Source: Numida meleagris (taxonomy: Eukaryota > Chordata > Aves > Galliformes > Numididae). From it: DNA of 64,000 nt. The notes under the pieces were generated by a model. That model was given only the letters and a program-made list of their open reading frames with translations, did not search any database and was not told where the DNA came from. Location of the stretch: NCBI RefSeq assembly GCF_002078875.1, contig NC_034409.1:16181786-16245785 (forward strand). The letters run 5' to 3'. The position numbers and the translations under genes are program-made. Of this stretch, positions 1-14,200 are shown piece after piece (within the stretch, counting starts at the first letter, position 1; every line of letters begins with the position of its first letter).

Positions 1-2399
1 ATGCAATAAGATTAATCTTGGTTTGCATTTGTTGTTGTCCCTACTGAGAGGCTGGGAGATGTCTTGAGCATAATTCTTAATGGTATTTCTTGCATAGTAT
101 TTATACTGTTTTGGAAGATATTCATTATTTAGCTTATAGTATACAGTTGAGTTATATTTCTTTAGTTGAATTACTGTTTCCATATAGTTTTCTTGAAGCT
201 CTGCTAAAACTTCTTTCCTCCTCATGCATAATTTCTTCTAAGAGTTATAAAGAACATGCATCTTGATATACATTTTTATCTTAAAGCATCAAGAAATGGA
301 CAGGAGGCTTGTGCTTTTGTATGTTTAGGAGACCTGTGGAGCTTGGATGATCCTGTATCTTGCGCTCTTGAGCCTGCGTGTTTTACTCACCAAGGAGGCT
401 TAAACTATTTCTTGATATAACACTGTTCTTAAGCTCAGAGCTAGAGACTTTGGGGTTAGTTTTAATTGATTTTGGTGAAGTTTCCCAACTTCATTCAGAA
501 ATTCTCGGTTATGAGACTCTCTGCCCACACAAAGACATAGGAATTTGGGCAGGTTTTTGTTTGTCCTTTCCTTTAACTGCACTCATGAAGGTGTTTTGTT
601 TCTCCTCTTCTGCTGCTACAGTTTTGCATGTTGGTTCTCCTTATTAACATCCTTTAGTCTGCTACAGGTGCACAAATACTTCATGGTTTTGCCATGGCAA
701 GTGTGGAGCGATTATTTATTACTCAGAACAAAACACCCATACATGGCTTCCTGAGATGTGGATGACAAACACATGGATTGGCCTCTTCCCTTCCTATATT
801 CCTAGGATACTGACAATATTCCGCTTCAATTATGTTTTGAGACTTTTGTAGTTAAAAAAAATATACTACTTTTTGACATTGTGAATTCTGAGATGTTTGT
901 TGTGTGTAAGTTTGTGTATCTAAGACAGCACTGCTTTGTGCTAAGCTAGAGGCAGTTTTGCATCAGCAATCCTTAAAATTCTTAAAATAATTTAAAAATC
1001 TGCTCAGAACAATTTAGAATACTAAATATCTTTTGTCAAAGCATACTAATTCCTATAAGTCTGAAATATATAATATTTTGATACACTCTTGTCCCTGTGG
1101 TTCATTATATTCAATTCATATTTCATCATTTTCTTTCTTTGCTTTGCTGTCCTTATAACTATTCATACAGTAGTGTTAAGATTTAGAAGTCATTGTAAAG
1201 AGGGGAATATCAAAAGGAGTTTGGAGCAATGAAAACTGATCCACTTAACATGAATTGCCAAACTCTGACTCATGGCAAATCACTTCAGAAACGAAATTGC
1301 ACCATAATTGCTCCAGTCTTGATAGCTACAGTAGATCCTTTGTTTGGGTGGCTTTTGTTTGTTTTTAATAGAATGATTTCTGATCTTCATCTCTTTTTCT
1401 TGGTTTGCTTCTTTTTGCATGTAGCTACTGTCATGCTGGCAAGCTTGGGCTTTTATTTTTGATACAGTTTATATTTTGAGATGTAAAAAAGACATATGTC
1501 TCCAAATATAGCAGCATTATTTCATATAACAATGGCAAAAAGTATAATCAGAGTGGTTCTGGACTGTTTTGCTTTGTGCAGAATGAGTACTGAGAAACCT
1601 TCCTGGACCTTTCACAGGATACTGAATTTTCAAACGATATTTCTAAAATGAATGTTCTATCATCTCTATTTTAAAAGTAAGGAAGAAACTGCAGCTCTTG
1701 TAGTTTAACTGGCTGATGTTTGAATTTACATCTGTGTTTGAGTCAGATGACTTCCTCTTCTTCCTTCATTATTGAACTTTCTTTATCGATACTTTAATTT
1801 CTCCTGTTTCACTTGAATATAATTTTGAAGCGCACCTGTAGATAACTAAGTTTCTTTAAGAAAATTACCGAGCATGCAAAGTTGTTTCCTGATACAGGAT
1901 TTAGGGAGTGGGCTTACTTCTTGTTTTCTTTGCTGTTTTTCTTTGAAAACAGTATTAGCTAAGAGGCAGTCCTTTAATACACTCTTTTTTACCATAATAA
2001 TATATGTATTTTTGTATCTATCCTGTTAACTGTTAACTCTTGTAGATGAAAATGGAGATGTAAATCTTTTCTTCAGCTAAACGAGCTCAGCTTCTCTGAC
2101 GTAGTTCTTTAAAACCACATATTTTATGATTAGCAATTAAGAATGCTAATGACTTGCAGAACAGAACCTTAGTGGATGAAACAGGACTTTAATTGCCATT
2201 TTAATGTTTTTAATATGCTGAATCCAAGACTCCTTTTCAGCAGTTGCGAAAAGAGAAACATGAAAGGGAAATGATAAGACCATTAACTTTTCACAGGCTT
2301 TCATTTTTAGATTGTTAAGGTGGGTTTCTATTAAGTTCTTCTTAGGAATGTGAAATTAATTATAATAGCATGCTTCTGTATGTTTTCAGAAGATTAACA

Positions 2400-2515
2400 G
2401 GAGGTTGTTCGGTGGAAGCGTCGCCGCCTATTTTTCACCAGTGTCAGAGCTGTCAGCCCTGCCTATTGACCAGCTTCTGAAGATGACAGCTGAGCCTTAT
2501 CTGACTATTGTTATT
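2400..2515. promoter_or_regulatory. Candidate conserved intronic element
   Basis: A short patch stands out from the AT-rich intron by its CpG content (several CpGs around 2410-2427) and by clustered TGTCAG/TGACAG hexamers at about 2442, 2451 and 2484, followed by a TTATCTG GATA-like site near 2497. TGACAG is the known core of MEIS/PREP homeodomain sites. No splice-compatible open frame with gene-like content was found. Calling it an enhancer is inference; cross-species conservation would decide. Confidence 0.2.
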
Positions 2516-2808
2516 TTTTTACTTTTGGCAAGGATTTCTTAGAGAACTTGGGAAGATTTTCAAACTAATTAATGTCAAAGAAGTCAATTGCATAAGACTG
2601 AATTTGCTAATGCTTTTCAGCAGTGAGATGGATTTATTTGTAGCAGTATATCTCAGATCGCAAGTAATTTTAAAGTATGACTCTTAGTTCAGAACAAGAA
2701 AGTGCAGCCGGACTGATGATGTTTAAGTACTAAATCATGTGCTCAACAAATAAATATATACTTATTATGTATTGATAAATATGTATTTAATAGGAAATTC
2801 ATTACTTA

Positions 2809-2997
2809 GAGGGCAGTGAGGCCCTGGCACAGCTGCCCAGAGAAGCTTTGGGTGCCCCATCCCTGCAGGTGCCCAAGGCCGGGTTGGATGGGGGCCTGGG
2901 CAGCCTGAGCTGATGGGGGGCAGCCAGCCCATGGCAGGGGTTGGGGCGGGGGGCTTTAGGGTCCCTTCCAACCCAAACCATATTGTGATTCTGTGTA
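2809..2997 (+). mobile_element. CR1 LINE fragment, 3' end
   Basis: This matches the 3' terminus of CR1: the passage on a gene product losing 'gggcagtgaggccctggcac', the 'ggttggatggggg' block, the 'gggtcccttccaaccc' block, and a decayed terminal ATTCTGTG-type repeat at the right end. The plus-strand orientation follows from the terminal repeat lying on the right. It is 5'-truncated, as most CR1 copies are. The open frames on both strands here are shadows of the element. Confidence 0.9.
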
Positions 2998-5900
2998 TCT
3001 TTTCAGAATTACTACTTGATTGTGTTGCTGGAAGTAAACTGACAGCAGGAGAAAAAAGGGCTTTTACCCTATTCAGATTTTTTTTTAAGTATCCATGTTA
3101 AGATCGAGCAAGTCTAGTTAAAACTTCTCGTCCGTAGTTGATTTCATTCTGTTCTGATTTCTGTAACCTCTAGTCCATTGGCTAAGATGTCACAATGTAG
3201 AAAAGCAAGGTCAAACTTAACATAAATAAGAATAATTTCATAATAGGCAATTCTTTAAAAAGAAAATGTAATAATCATTTCAAGAATTTCTTGAAGGATA
3301 ATTTAGGTAATGAGCAATACATAAATGTACAAGAAAAAACATTTTAGTATTTAATATACTAAGTTGAATTTTCACTATATCAGGAAATACTGAATTCAAT
3401 TTTTTTTTCCCTCAAATAGTCACAGGATAGGATGCAAACTTTTATATCTCACTGATTTATGACATGCCAAGAATGTGCATCTCCTAAGACCTTCAGACTG
3501 GGTCTAGTGCAGGCTTAATCTTAATTGCTCCTACCAGCAAACAGATAAACCAGTGTTTCTGCATCTTCTTCTGAAGAATTTAAGTTCACCCATATTGCTT
3601 GAAATTGTGCCAAGTGGGAGGAAGTTACTCCAGTGACCAAACTCAAATGTTTTGTGCTATCTCAGCTATCGCTTTTCACCTCAGGAAACAATCAGCTGTA
3701 CTGCAGAAGAATCTGGGTTCATGGAAGCCTCTTGACCTATATCTGCAGGAAGTGTTTCTTAAACTGCAGTTTAAGTTATTTCTTCCTACTATCTGTTTAA
3801 TACTGGATTTTGAAATCTCAGCTGTCTCAATTCCAGCTGTGGCCAATATAAATGAAATGGTTTCTCTGACTCTGAGATGTAGGTAATTAATAAGAATTGC
3901 AGCACTCCAGAAATATAGTTCATTATTTGCAACCCCAGATAGCAGAGACAGCTGTAGAAATGACAAGTGGCAGCAGCATAAGGAAAAAGCTGAGCATATT
4001 GAAAGAGGAACTACAGTACTCAAGAAAGAAAAAAGAACTCACCTTAGAGCTCAAGTCCTACTTATTTGGGGTATTATGTATGAACAGCAAGGGGCAGAGA
4101 AAAAGGAAAGGCAGCTGGTAAGGCAGAAGAAGGTCAGTGAGGCTTGGCAGTGTGCACTGCACTTGTGTTTTCATGGCACCAATCTGCTCGTTTGTTCCCA
4201 CTCTAATAACAGGCCAGAGGAGGAGGGCTTGGACAGAGCTGGGCAGGGTGTGCTTCATCTTGAGTCTCTGGGAAGAGGATCAGAGGCTAGGACAGCCCAT
4301 TACCAACCTAGCAACTGCAGCAGTTGCAGGGGCTCAGCCAGGCACATCTTCACTGTGCAACACAGGAGAGGGTTGGAGTCAACGGATGAGATGCCCACTT
4401 TGTACTGGCCATTCATGCCACCTTTACCTTTCACACTTGGCAATCCCAAATATGAGCATTTTGAAAGGAAAAAAGGGATTAGATCATTCTTATGTTATGT
4501 ATTTATTTTGTCTGTATGGTGATTACATCTGTTTGGTAAAAAAAAATAATTTGAATTGTCCAGTTCTGTCTGTCTCTATCACCACATTATAGAATTCCCC
4601 AGAAAACATGTTAAGATTTAGAATTCTGTTGAATGTGTGCATGTATGTGTATGCTTATTTCTGTTTTGTATTATCTAAACAACTAAATGAGCAAATTTTA
4701 TGACACCAATTCGTTTGTTCCTTAGCTTGACTCAATATTTCCTCTAAATAAATTTTAGTAGTATCTCACTTCAATTGTTCTTTAAAAGTAAATGCTGCGG
4801 TCTAAAATTACAGGAACAACTTTTGAGGATGCATGTAACTCTCATGAAGAAGCAGTTTAATCAAATGGCCAGCATAAATTTTGCAGTGTTCCATATGTAG
4901 GTGTACTGTGTAACAATTACAGCACTTGTTCAAAATAAAGCTGTTAGCAATTCCTTATTAAATAGTAAAAAATTATATATAAAGCTAATTTACCTTCCAT
5001 TTAGTTCTATGCTATCGTAAAGTCTAATACTGTTAAGCTCCTGATCATAAAATATAGTAAGACTGCAGGTTCTGCCTATCAGTGCAAAATAGAGCTGTTG
5101 TAGACCAGAAGTATTCAGACCATAATTACATTGTAGTTAGCAGCAGGAAGGATTAACAACTCCTGAAGAAAAATACTATACTTTAGGGTTGCCCTGATTT
5201 GTTAAATTAACAGACTGGTTCTCAATTTTGACTTTAAATACTAACTATTAATTTCCACAGTGTGTCTGAGTTTGAGTTTAGGTACTGCTGTTTTTCCATT
5301 AGCTAGAAATAAAAACTCTGTTATGTTGCTAGTTTTTATGTTCAGTTAAGTTAGACATGCGACACAGCAATAAGCAAAAGGAATTGGATGGAAAGCTCCT
5401 GTTGTTAGACCCAGAATGGCAGATGCCACCTTCCCTTCCATCTTTGCAAGACGGACCTGGAGGCCCATCTCCTTGTTGTGGATGGAGCCCAGTCCCTGGC
5501 AGTTTCCCACGTCCCTTTGGGCTGACTGATATAAATGTGCAACGTTTGTTTGGAAGTCAGCACGATGGTGCTGGGTCAGGAGCACTGCCCTTGTAGAGGA
5601 GGAGATGGGATGTCACAGAGGAAGTGCACCAAGAACTCAGTGTCAGAGAGGCAGGGTGATCTTCCTGGCTTCAGGGAAAAATGGTGTGTGTGGCAGTAAT
5701 ACAGAGGTCAGGTCCTAGTAGGGACCCATCAATGAGTTCAGCTCCTCATCCAGATGGATGAAGTACAAGTGGATTAGTGGCTGCCATTGCTTGTTTATGG
5801 CACATACCAGCTGCTATTGCCCTCAGCTGGCTGGGATCTCTGCAGCCAGAGAGCTGTTGTTTCCTTCATAAGGCAAGCTTTGAAGGTGAGCACTAGATAC

Positions 5901-6603
5901 AAAGAGGAGACTTAGAAACTGAAAAAACAATAAAACACAAAACCCTCAGCTTGGAAGTGAAGAAGCGCGTTATAATTGTTAGGGGCGATAGACTAAAACA
6001 GAGATGGGCACTGTGAACACCTGTGTAAACTAATTGTATCTTCCAGACCCTGGGAACATTTAGCCTTAATGAAGAACAAGACAAAGTATATTTTGTTATT
6101 TATGAAATAGTTTGATATATTTATACATTGTTTTAAAGGAGTCATTTTTTCCTTTTCTTGGAGAGAAAATAGCAGACAAATCATACCTGTAATAGTGAAG
6201 AAGGTTAATACATGGGAGGCTATCACGCAGTTCCTCTTCTGCGAATGGAACAGAAAATTGGCTACAAACAATCAATGTTCTAAGGAGTGGAAAAACACTA
6301 GGATGCATTCACAAACAGAAGAAAAAGAATAAAATGTGTAGCGACTGCACTGTGTTCTACAAAATCCATATACAGGAAAAAAATAAGTTATCAATTTCCT
6401 TGTTTTGTGGTAGTTTTGTGGATTACATTGAGTGTATTTTCTCTGCCCATGTTTCTTTCCTAATTATGTACTGCATTATATTCTGGGACTAAATATTCTT
6501 CTGTTTGTGAGTTAAGTATATTTAGCATTCTTCTATCGTGCTTTTGGATTTCTTTTCTAATTAAGCCCATGTCCCTTAGAAAATAAAATACTAGAAAACT
6601 TCA

Positions 6604-6665
6604 GTGTGGAAGGGACCCCAGGAGGTCTGTAATGCAATCTGCTGCTGAAAGCAAGGCTAGACACA
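6604..6665 (-). mobile_element. Possible short CR1 fragment
   Basis: The words 'gtggaagggaccccaggagg' and 'gctgctgaaagcaaggc' resemble the reverse complement of a CR1 3' untranslated region ('ggaagggacc..' and 'ctgctcaaagcagggc'). The match is short and degenerate and the terminal octamer repeat is missing. Confidence 0.4.
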
Positions 6666-7074
6666 GAGCTAGAGCAACATTTTTTCTTGTACTTGGTGGG
6701 GGGAGAGGAGCAAATCTGTGCAGCTCCTCAAACTTCCTCTACATCTTTCCTCTAAATGTTGCTCCTGCGCAGAGACTTGTGTATTCCCAAAGCTGGCTCA
6801 GTCAATCAAAATAGGCAGTAAAGGAATCACTGTGATTTCATTCTCTGCTGTGTTAAAGTTTTTAACATTTTGAAAATACTCTTATTTTTCTCTAAATCTT
6901 ACACCGAGGTACGAATAAACAGGAATTAATTTGGAAGGGTTTTTGTAAAGGTTTTTTGATTGTATGTTTAAATTAAAGTTACACCATAGGTTGGAAAGTA
7001 GCTGCTGGTTGTATTCATCTCAAATACCCATGATCCTTTCCCAGTTGGGAAGAAACCTGCCACTGTCAGAATGG

Positions 7075-7095
7075 CAAGGAGGGAGGGAGGGTGGG
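7075..7095. repeat. GGA/GGGA-rich simple repeat
   Basis: A short purine run of GGA and GGGA units, visible directly, inside the TBC1D22A intron. No function is implied. Confidence 0.7.
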
Positions 7096-10000
7096 AGTGC
7101 CTCTCTCCAGTGTGCCATGAGGAGGGAAATGGGTGGAACTAGAGCCGTGCTGGCAGGCAAGCTCATGGCCTAGGCCTTAGCTGAAGAAATGAGTGTGGCA
7201 GTTTGGTGCAGGTGAAACTTGAGTCATCTATTTGCCAAACGTAAAGGTTGAAATTTATGCTGTATCTGTTGGAGTTGCAGCTAAAACATAAACAAACTTT
7301 GGAGTGGGATTTTGGAAACCCCAGCTCTGCTGATGATCTGCTGGCTGCCCTTGGGCAAGGTAGTTTCTGCTGTCCTTAGTTTTGTCTGAGGGAACTAAAA
7401 ATACTGATGTGAAAATGCTTTACATTTCAAAAGCCCTGTATGAAGACTAGGTGGCATTATTGTCACATTTATTTTTGTGACATTGCTAAGGGGTATTAAA
7501 GCTGATATTCTCAAAGAACTGTTGTGGTTCTTTTACATGAATATTACATCTGATAAAGGGATGGAGAATACAGGTATTACCCACTGACAACCACTGCTGC
7601 AGTTCTCCACCTGGGCCCTTTTCACAGCTGACCCAAGCTATTAGAGCCTTCAGCTGATAGTTGACTATAGCAGCTTGTGGCTCTGGCTCTTGGGATTGCT
7701 AGTTTACCTGTGTCAGTCACAGGAGACGATCATTATAACAGCTCAGTGTTAGACTCCTGTCAGTGTTACAAAAGATAAATTAGTTTAAGAACAACTCCTA
7801 AGCACTGCTAGAGAGTAAATACATGGAAGTGGTGTAAAGTCTTATGCGGTATTGGTTTTCTTGTGTGTGACACATGGCACCAGGGTGTGAATACTCACTG
7901 ACTTCTAACAATATAACCCACCAAATTATGAGAACTTGAGGTGCTGAAAGTGAGTGTTTAAACTACTTTAAAATCTTCTAGCATACAATAATATGAAAGA
8001 TGTTAAAATGATAGCTGGGGAAAGATGGAGGTTATAGTTGCTTGGAAGTCAACTTCATCCTACAGCCAGATCTAACAACTAAATCTATCAACTCAAATTA
8101 CCTTAAGTGCTTTGAAAAGGATGACAACTATTTTTATTTAAAGGTATTAAAAGCCACTGTTAAGTGATTTTCTTCTCAAGTACTTAATTTTAAGCTGTGG
8201 TCTTGGTCACTAGTACTTCTGTTAAAACATTGCCGCCTTAACTGCTAATTTTTGATGGACTGCTACATAATGAATTCTGCAAGTTAGGATCAATGGAAGC
8301 GGGTGTGTGTGGGGAAAAGTGCATTTTTGCTCATTTAAAAAAAATGTAAAATTTGGGAGTGGTGATTGTTCTGTTTCCACATACAGACATATTAGATAAT
8401 TTTCATGAAAAAATACCTGCTCAGATAAGTGGTTGTAATTTGAAGCAACTGAATTAAGTGTGTAAAGAACATCAAGATATTTTTCAGCCCTTCAGCCTTG
8501 ATAGTTGGTGAATCATTTCAGTGAAAACCGGAAAGTATCTGACGGATTCCCCAGCCAGGTGACATTACAATATGATTTAAATTAGGCAGAAAATACAATT
8601 CTTGCAGTGATATTTTACAAATACTGCTTTTTCTTTCTTTTTTTTTTAAACTTAATTTTCTTGCTCTGAAATATATCAAGCAGTTTGTCAGCAGTGTGTT
8701 TTTCTGTTAAGTATCAGCCCAAGTTCATAATTCAGCATATTTCAAAGAGTGTCTCATATATTTTAATTCTGAAAGTAAATAAGAAAGCAAATTTAACCAG
8801 TTAGCATGGATGCCTTATTTGCACAAGGATTCAAATGGATTTTACTTTTTATTTATAAGAATAACAATTAAAATGGAATAAATACTCTTGAGTCATTATT
8901 CATACGGTCATCTTTGCTCTTTTGCAAGTATACAGTGTTAAATCGAGCAGCTTTAGATCATCTTCTCATGGATTCTTGCAGATATTGATTATCGTATGTT
9001 TGTACTTTTCAGAACCTAGGACTTTGGAGAGTTTTCTGTTTGCTGTTACTTATTTACTTATTCATTTTTAAGCATGCTGCATATTCCATATTTGTTTGTT
9101 TCAAAATTCTACTTTGTACTTTCAACTACTTTGTATTTTCAACAAGCTGAAGAATACATTTCTATCTCAGACACTTTTGAAGCTCATTAAAGTAATAGAT
9201 CACAGATATATAAGCCACATCTTAGCGAATCACTCAAGCAGTGTTTCATTGTGTTGGCAAGTTAGGCCACTTGGATTTGTAACACATGTTCACTGGTCAG
9301 TCTTTGTGTTTGAACAGTTAAGGAATGATCTTTTTCCCTTGATAACAGTGGCAAAATGCTCAGTTAAGGGGGAATGTGTTTTGACAGTCAATGCATTACT
9401 CTGCCATTTCTTTCTGTATTTGATTATGATGAAATTATGAATGTTTGCAATTTATCATAGAAATATTAAACTAGTTCTTCATCGATAGTGCTACTTCTCC
9501 AAAGAATATCAAGGAAGATTAAAATGTTTGAGGTGATTGGCAAGTTTTTGTCAAGAGTCTCAGACTTCGTGATCAATTGTAATTTTGAGAATGCATCCAG
9601 TTGTGCAACTCCGTGCTCTGGAGGCCAACAATACTTTGGATAAGCAGCAAAACAAATAGATTGAATGACCTTTTGTTGTTCATTAATGGGATAGGAAGAA
9701 AATTCTTTTTTTAGATAATCCTTTCAAGGGATCCTTTGAAGCTCAGTCATTGGAATTCGATCGCTGTGCGCCATCGTTCAGTATAGAACTACAGCCCTGG
9801 AGTTTGGGTCTACCAGAGATTGCATATGTTTATTGTTGCTGCAATAAAACATGTGCCCTCTGAAAGCAGGAATCCACATTGTAGGACCTTTTAAAATAAA
9901 TTCAGATTATCATTTGAACTTGCTTTTATTTATGAAATTTCATCTGTATAGATATATCATCTATACTGAAAGAAATTAATTTAAACTAGTAACTCTTTCT

Positions 10001-10870
10001 TGCTGTACTATATACATAGCACACCTAGCAGCACTAGAAAAAGCCAGATATTCTCCATGTTTGGATGTGAAAAGACTAATTACAGTTACTAACTGTAACA
10101 CTTTTGTTCATGCACTGGACTAACCTGGATTTCTAAGTAAATATTAGATTCAACGTTGATGTGCAACGTAGTCAGCGACAGTGTTTTATCTGTGGCTGTT
10201 TGCCTTACTTTCCTGGTGGAGAGGTTATAGAAATTCTTAGGGATTAAACATTAAATGAATATACTCTAGCTTGTTAAAGAGGAAATGTGAATGTGCATCT
10301 TGTTCATACCTAGCATAGCGATGCAGAAGCAATCTGGGCCACAGGTGTTACAGACTGAAAGTTACAAACTGTCTCCCAGTTAAATGCAGAAGACGTGTGC
10401 AGTTTTAAAGACCTGTACACAAAAGAACATGTGAAAACTTCAAGAGCTTGGTTGGACCTGGCAGGTGTGTAAGAAGTGTCACGGTGCTAAAACCATATAG
10501 GAAATAGGATAAATCTGAGGAGAGACTGGTCCTGAGTTAAACCATTTTGGACTTAGCTCAGAACTGAGTTTCTGGTACTTTTTTGTGTGCTGCAACCTGT
10601 GAGAATTGTATCTCAACTACAAGCTATAAAATGAGAGTGATAACACTATTTTCATTTTAGAAGCATAAGATGATGGTTCTAACACAGTTCATGTGAGTTC
10701 TTGTTTGTTTGAACCCAGCAAGGGATTTCCAACCTTGGTCAGGCATACTGCCAATATATACTCATACAAGGTAATGCAGGTAAATACAGCTTACCTACCT
10801 CTCACTTGGAGATTGTAAATTCTTTCACTCTTATGATACACAAAGAAACTGAATTACTTCCTCTTGTTAT

Positions 10871-10894
10871 ATTTTATTTTATTTTATTTTATTT
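10871..10894. repeat. ATTTT microsatellite
   Basis: Four perfect ATTTT units plus a partial fifth, about 270 bases before the TBC1D22A terminal exon. A likely length-polymorphic marker. Confidence 0.9.
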
Positions 10895-11167
10895 CTGAAG
10901 ACTTGAAAATAGACGTAGATCAGATACAACTAATAGCTTGTTTCTGATCTGAAAGATTGAATAGCAAGTATTTCTTGCTATAAAAGTTATAGGAAAATCA
11001 CTTAAGGGGTTCTCAGGATTGCTTGGGATACTGAGGTGCTGCATACATGTAAGTAATCATTCTATAATACATAGCTATTATAGATATATTTATGTATATA
11101 TATATAGCTATAGCACTTGCATTTGCAAATATACATTAATTTCCTTTTTTTCTCTGTTTCCAACTAG

Positions 11168-11296
11168 GAATTGCTGATATTTTTACAGAATTTGCCCACA
11201 GTACACTGGGGAAATGAAGAAATCAGTGTACTCCTAGCAGAGGCCTACAGACTGAAGTTTGCGTTTGCGGATGCCCCCAATCATTACAAGAAATGA
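11168..11296 (+). CDS. TBC1D22A: TBC1D22A terminal coding exon
   Basis: Forty-two codons plus stop, phase 0, starting directly after a CAACTAG acceptor and ending in TGA at 11294-11296. The peptide begins ELLIFLQNLPTVHWGNEEIS and ends KFAFADAPNHYKK, which I recognise as the C-terminus of TBC1 domain family member 22A. TBC1D22A is a Rab GTPase-activating protein family member acting at Golgi/endomembranes, and its vertebrate orthologues end in this motif. The segment is the end of the all-helical region that follows the catalytic TBC domain; the arginine and glutamine finger motifs are encoded upstream, outside the window. Exon length is a multiple of three and there are no stops or frameshifts. 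The paralogue TBC1D22B is the main alternative; I favour 22A from the terminal wording, but this rests on memory rather than a search. Confidence 0.93.
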   Translation, partial: ELLIFLQNLPTVHWGNEEISVLLAEAYRLKFAFADAPNHYKK

Positions 11297-14200
11297 ATGC
11301 AAAGAGCCAGAAATTAAGACCAGTGTGTTCTTCAGTATTATTGCATCTGTTGTTATGATTGTGATTTCAGCTCATTGCTCTTCCATTTGAATTGAGATGA
11401 CCATTAAAATTGTGTTGGAATTCGGAAAATGAGAACAGAATACCGAAGAAATGGACAAAAAAGGATACTGAGTAAATGAATGAATTTAACTTAAAAGAGA
11501 GAACTTTTTTTGTTCAGCATGAAAAATTAATTCAGACGTCTGTCACATAATTGTCTTCTTTTTTTCCCCTCCTGCAATTCAGTGAAATGGAGTTGAATAT
11601 ATGTTGAGCAATTCTTATACATACCTGAGTCTTAAAATTTCTTACAGAATGATTTTGTGATTGCTTCGTCGCTACCTGTCATGACTTTATCAGGCAGTGT
11701 GAATTACTTACGTTGGGTAAAAAAACAAAGCTCTTCACAGTCACAAAGACCATTTGAGGAGCAAGACCTGTGTTCTGAGGTCTGATTATCACCAGGAGGA
11801 TGCTGATATTCTCATACCATCTTTCATTGTTCCACGGAGTGAGGTTATAATGGAGTGATATAATAACATAAAAGGTTGGAGTGGAAATTGGTGGCATTTT
11901 CTAAACATTATTCAGTATCGTTGGGTGTTGTAGAAGGTTTTTAGCCATACAAAGAAGTGACTTTATGCCTAAGACTCATCAGTAACACTAACATAAATTC
12001 CTCTTTATATATTCTGGAGTGTTTTTAAAATATTGAATGGAAGATGTGGTATTGTTATAATAATTAAAGCCTTTCTTTCAAGGCCTTTCAGTTTTTCATT
12101 ATTAGAGTTCACTTTTAAGAATCTTATTAAGAAGCTTGGTTTACAAAGTAAGATATATTTTTATCTCAGTTGTTGCCTTATTCTCCATTTCTAGCGTATT
12201 AGAAAAGGAAAATGAATATATCTGTCCAAAGCTTATTTGTTAAATAATTTAGTACCTTTTTTCTTATTATTCAGAGGAAGCGAGAAGATATTCCCAGTAA
12301 CTGTACACACAGCTCACTTTTACAACATGAGCAGAATAAAAATCCTCTGTGACTGTGCAGAATGAAAGCAGTGTTTCTTGAAATAATTGTGGGATTCTGA
12401 ATAATTTCTTTAAACTTACACAATTTAAGTTCAGTATTAATTCTCAAGAAATCTTTTCAGATATGAATTCTCTACTACATATAAATAAAGTCATGTTAAT
12501 TTGCGCCTGCCATAAACACATGGGTTATTAAGGGTGAGACTTGCAATGAGCAATATAGTAGAAGCTCTGAACGTTCATCAGTTCAGTTCTATTGTTGCAG
12601 AGTGTCACACAAAAAGTGTAGTGCACTTTAAGTTTGGGAAAGAAAAGATTTTCAAGAGGTATTCTCATATGACTTGTTATTGGAAGCTTATTTTAAAGTT
12701 CTTAAAAATACACAGATATGTATTTTGATGAAAGCTTTCTAGACATATTAGTTACATTACTTATTTTAGGGGCTTTAGTTCTTGACATTGACTTTATAAT
12801 AAATAATAAGGTGTTTCAGGGTAAATAGAATGAAATACATGTGATAACGATATCTGTATTTTAAAATTGTATGAACTCTTTGTTAGAAGAGAAAGCAGCG
12901 AATGAATTCAGAAGCAGGAGGGTTTGCTGACAAGGATGCGTTTCTGTTCCGCTGACATCAGCTGGGGTTTTCAGTTATGTTGGCCACACATTGATGCCTC
13001 CTGGATTGCGCCGTGCCTGGAGTCTGTAGTGGGGCTGCATTTCTGAAGTGCGTGCACGTTGTTTCTGTAAGCTCACGGTGACATGCTCTGATGTACTGAG
13101 ATTTATCTTTATGTTTACACAGAATGTCATATTGTGCCTAACAGTATCTACCAATAACAGAGTAAAAGAAATTTATGACCATTTGCTTTAGACTTAGTAT
13201 TCGCATTAATTTGTTAATAGCAAAGCATATTATTGTAACTAGAGAGAAGACACACAGCATTAAATGTACAATGTTGTACAAGATTTCTATAATAATTATT
13301 ATTTTTTAATTGAGATGTTATTTAGGTAGTTACATGTAACATTGAAAGTTGACCCAAAGTTGTCTGCAGTGTCAGATGCTTCTGCGTAACGTACACGAGA
13401 CTGGATGCATAAAATTCCTTAATCGGGTCCATGCAAGTTGCCTGCCACGTCTTCCAAATTCAGCAGCTATCTCTGAATTCCCTTGGAAGAAAGCATTACC
13501 ATGGTCACCTTTACTACTGTGTCTGTGTCAGAAGTTGAATATTGTACATGAGCACATTGCTTTTTAAGGATAGTGAGAAGTTTGCTCGTATCAGCACTTA
13601 TTTATATAGATACAGAATTTTCTGGAAAATAAGACATAGATATATAAACAAAGTTTATGTATCTATGCAGATAGGAATCATTTGCAGTAAATAGACGGCC
13701 AACATTTATGTAAAATTTCAAATGTTTCCATACTTTTAAAATTTCCATAAAATGTTTCAGTAAAAACAGAACCAACCAACCACATTACATTGAGCAGTTG
13801 TACATCTCAGGAAGAATGTCATTCCAAGCATAATGCTACATGGAAAAGGAAGTAGCCTTATCATTGTTACATCCCATGTGCTTTTTGTTTTTCTTTCAAA
13901 ATTCAATGTTCAGAATATTGTAAAATTCCTTTGTAATATGTATTTTCTTATGAAGGAGGCATCTGGACACATCACTGGTGAAACCAGGCAGTGATTTCCT
14001 AGAACTGATATGAAATACTGAAATTGCAGTGTCTAAAATGTGTTAAAGGATTTCTGTAATAAAAGTTTAAACAGGAATGTACAATGTAAACAGATTTATG
14101 ACTACAGTATTTGAAATATGTAAATAGTAAACAGATTACTCAAGTATGTAAATACAATACACGGGATAGGATAGAATTGTAAGTTTGAAATCTTATGTAA

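Larger units (their letters stand above)
1..11167 (+). other. TBC1D22A: Last intron of TBC1D22A (partial)
   Basis: Everything upstream of the recognised terminal exon is read as intron, because no other segment resembling the TBC domain or its C-terminal flank was found on the plus strand. It ends in a normal acceptor (pyrimidine-rich tract, then CAACTAG) at 11167. The contents are AT-rich unique DNA, one CR1 3' end near 2.8 kb, a probable CR1 scrap near 6.6 kb, a GGA-rich patch at 7075-7095 and an ATTTT repeat at 10871-10894. The stretches 3.0-6.6 kb and 6.7-10.8 kb hold only chance open frames. The donor side lies outside the window, so the intron is longer than 11 kb. Confidence 0.75.

Noticed and set aside
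4076..4592. Overlapping plus-strand frames of 148 and 151 residues in the TBC1D22A intron
   Set aside because: Two frames overlap on the same strand, neither shows a domain, and there is no promoter or splice logic. The GC-richer patch alone explains the lack of stops.
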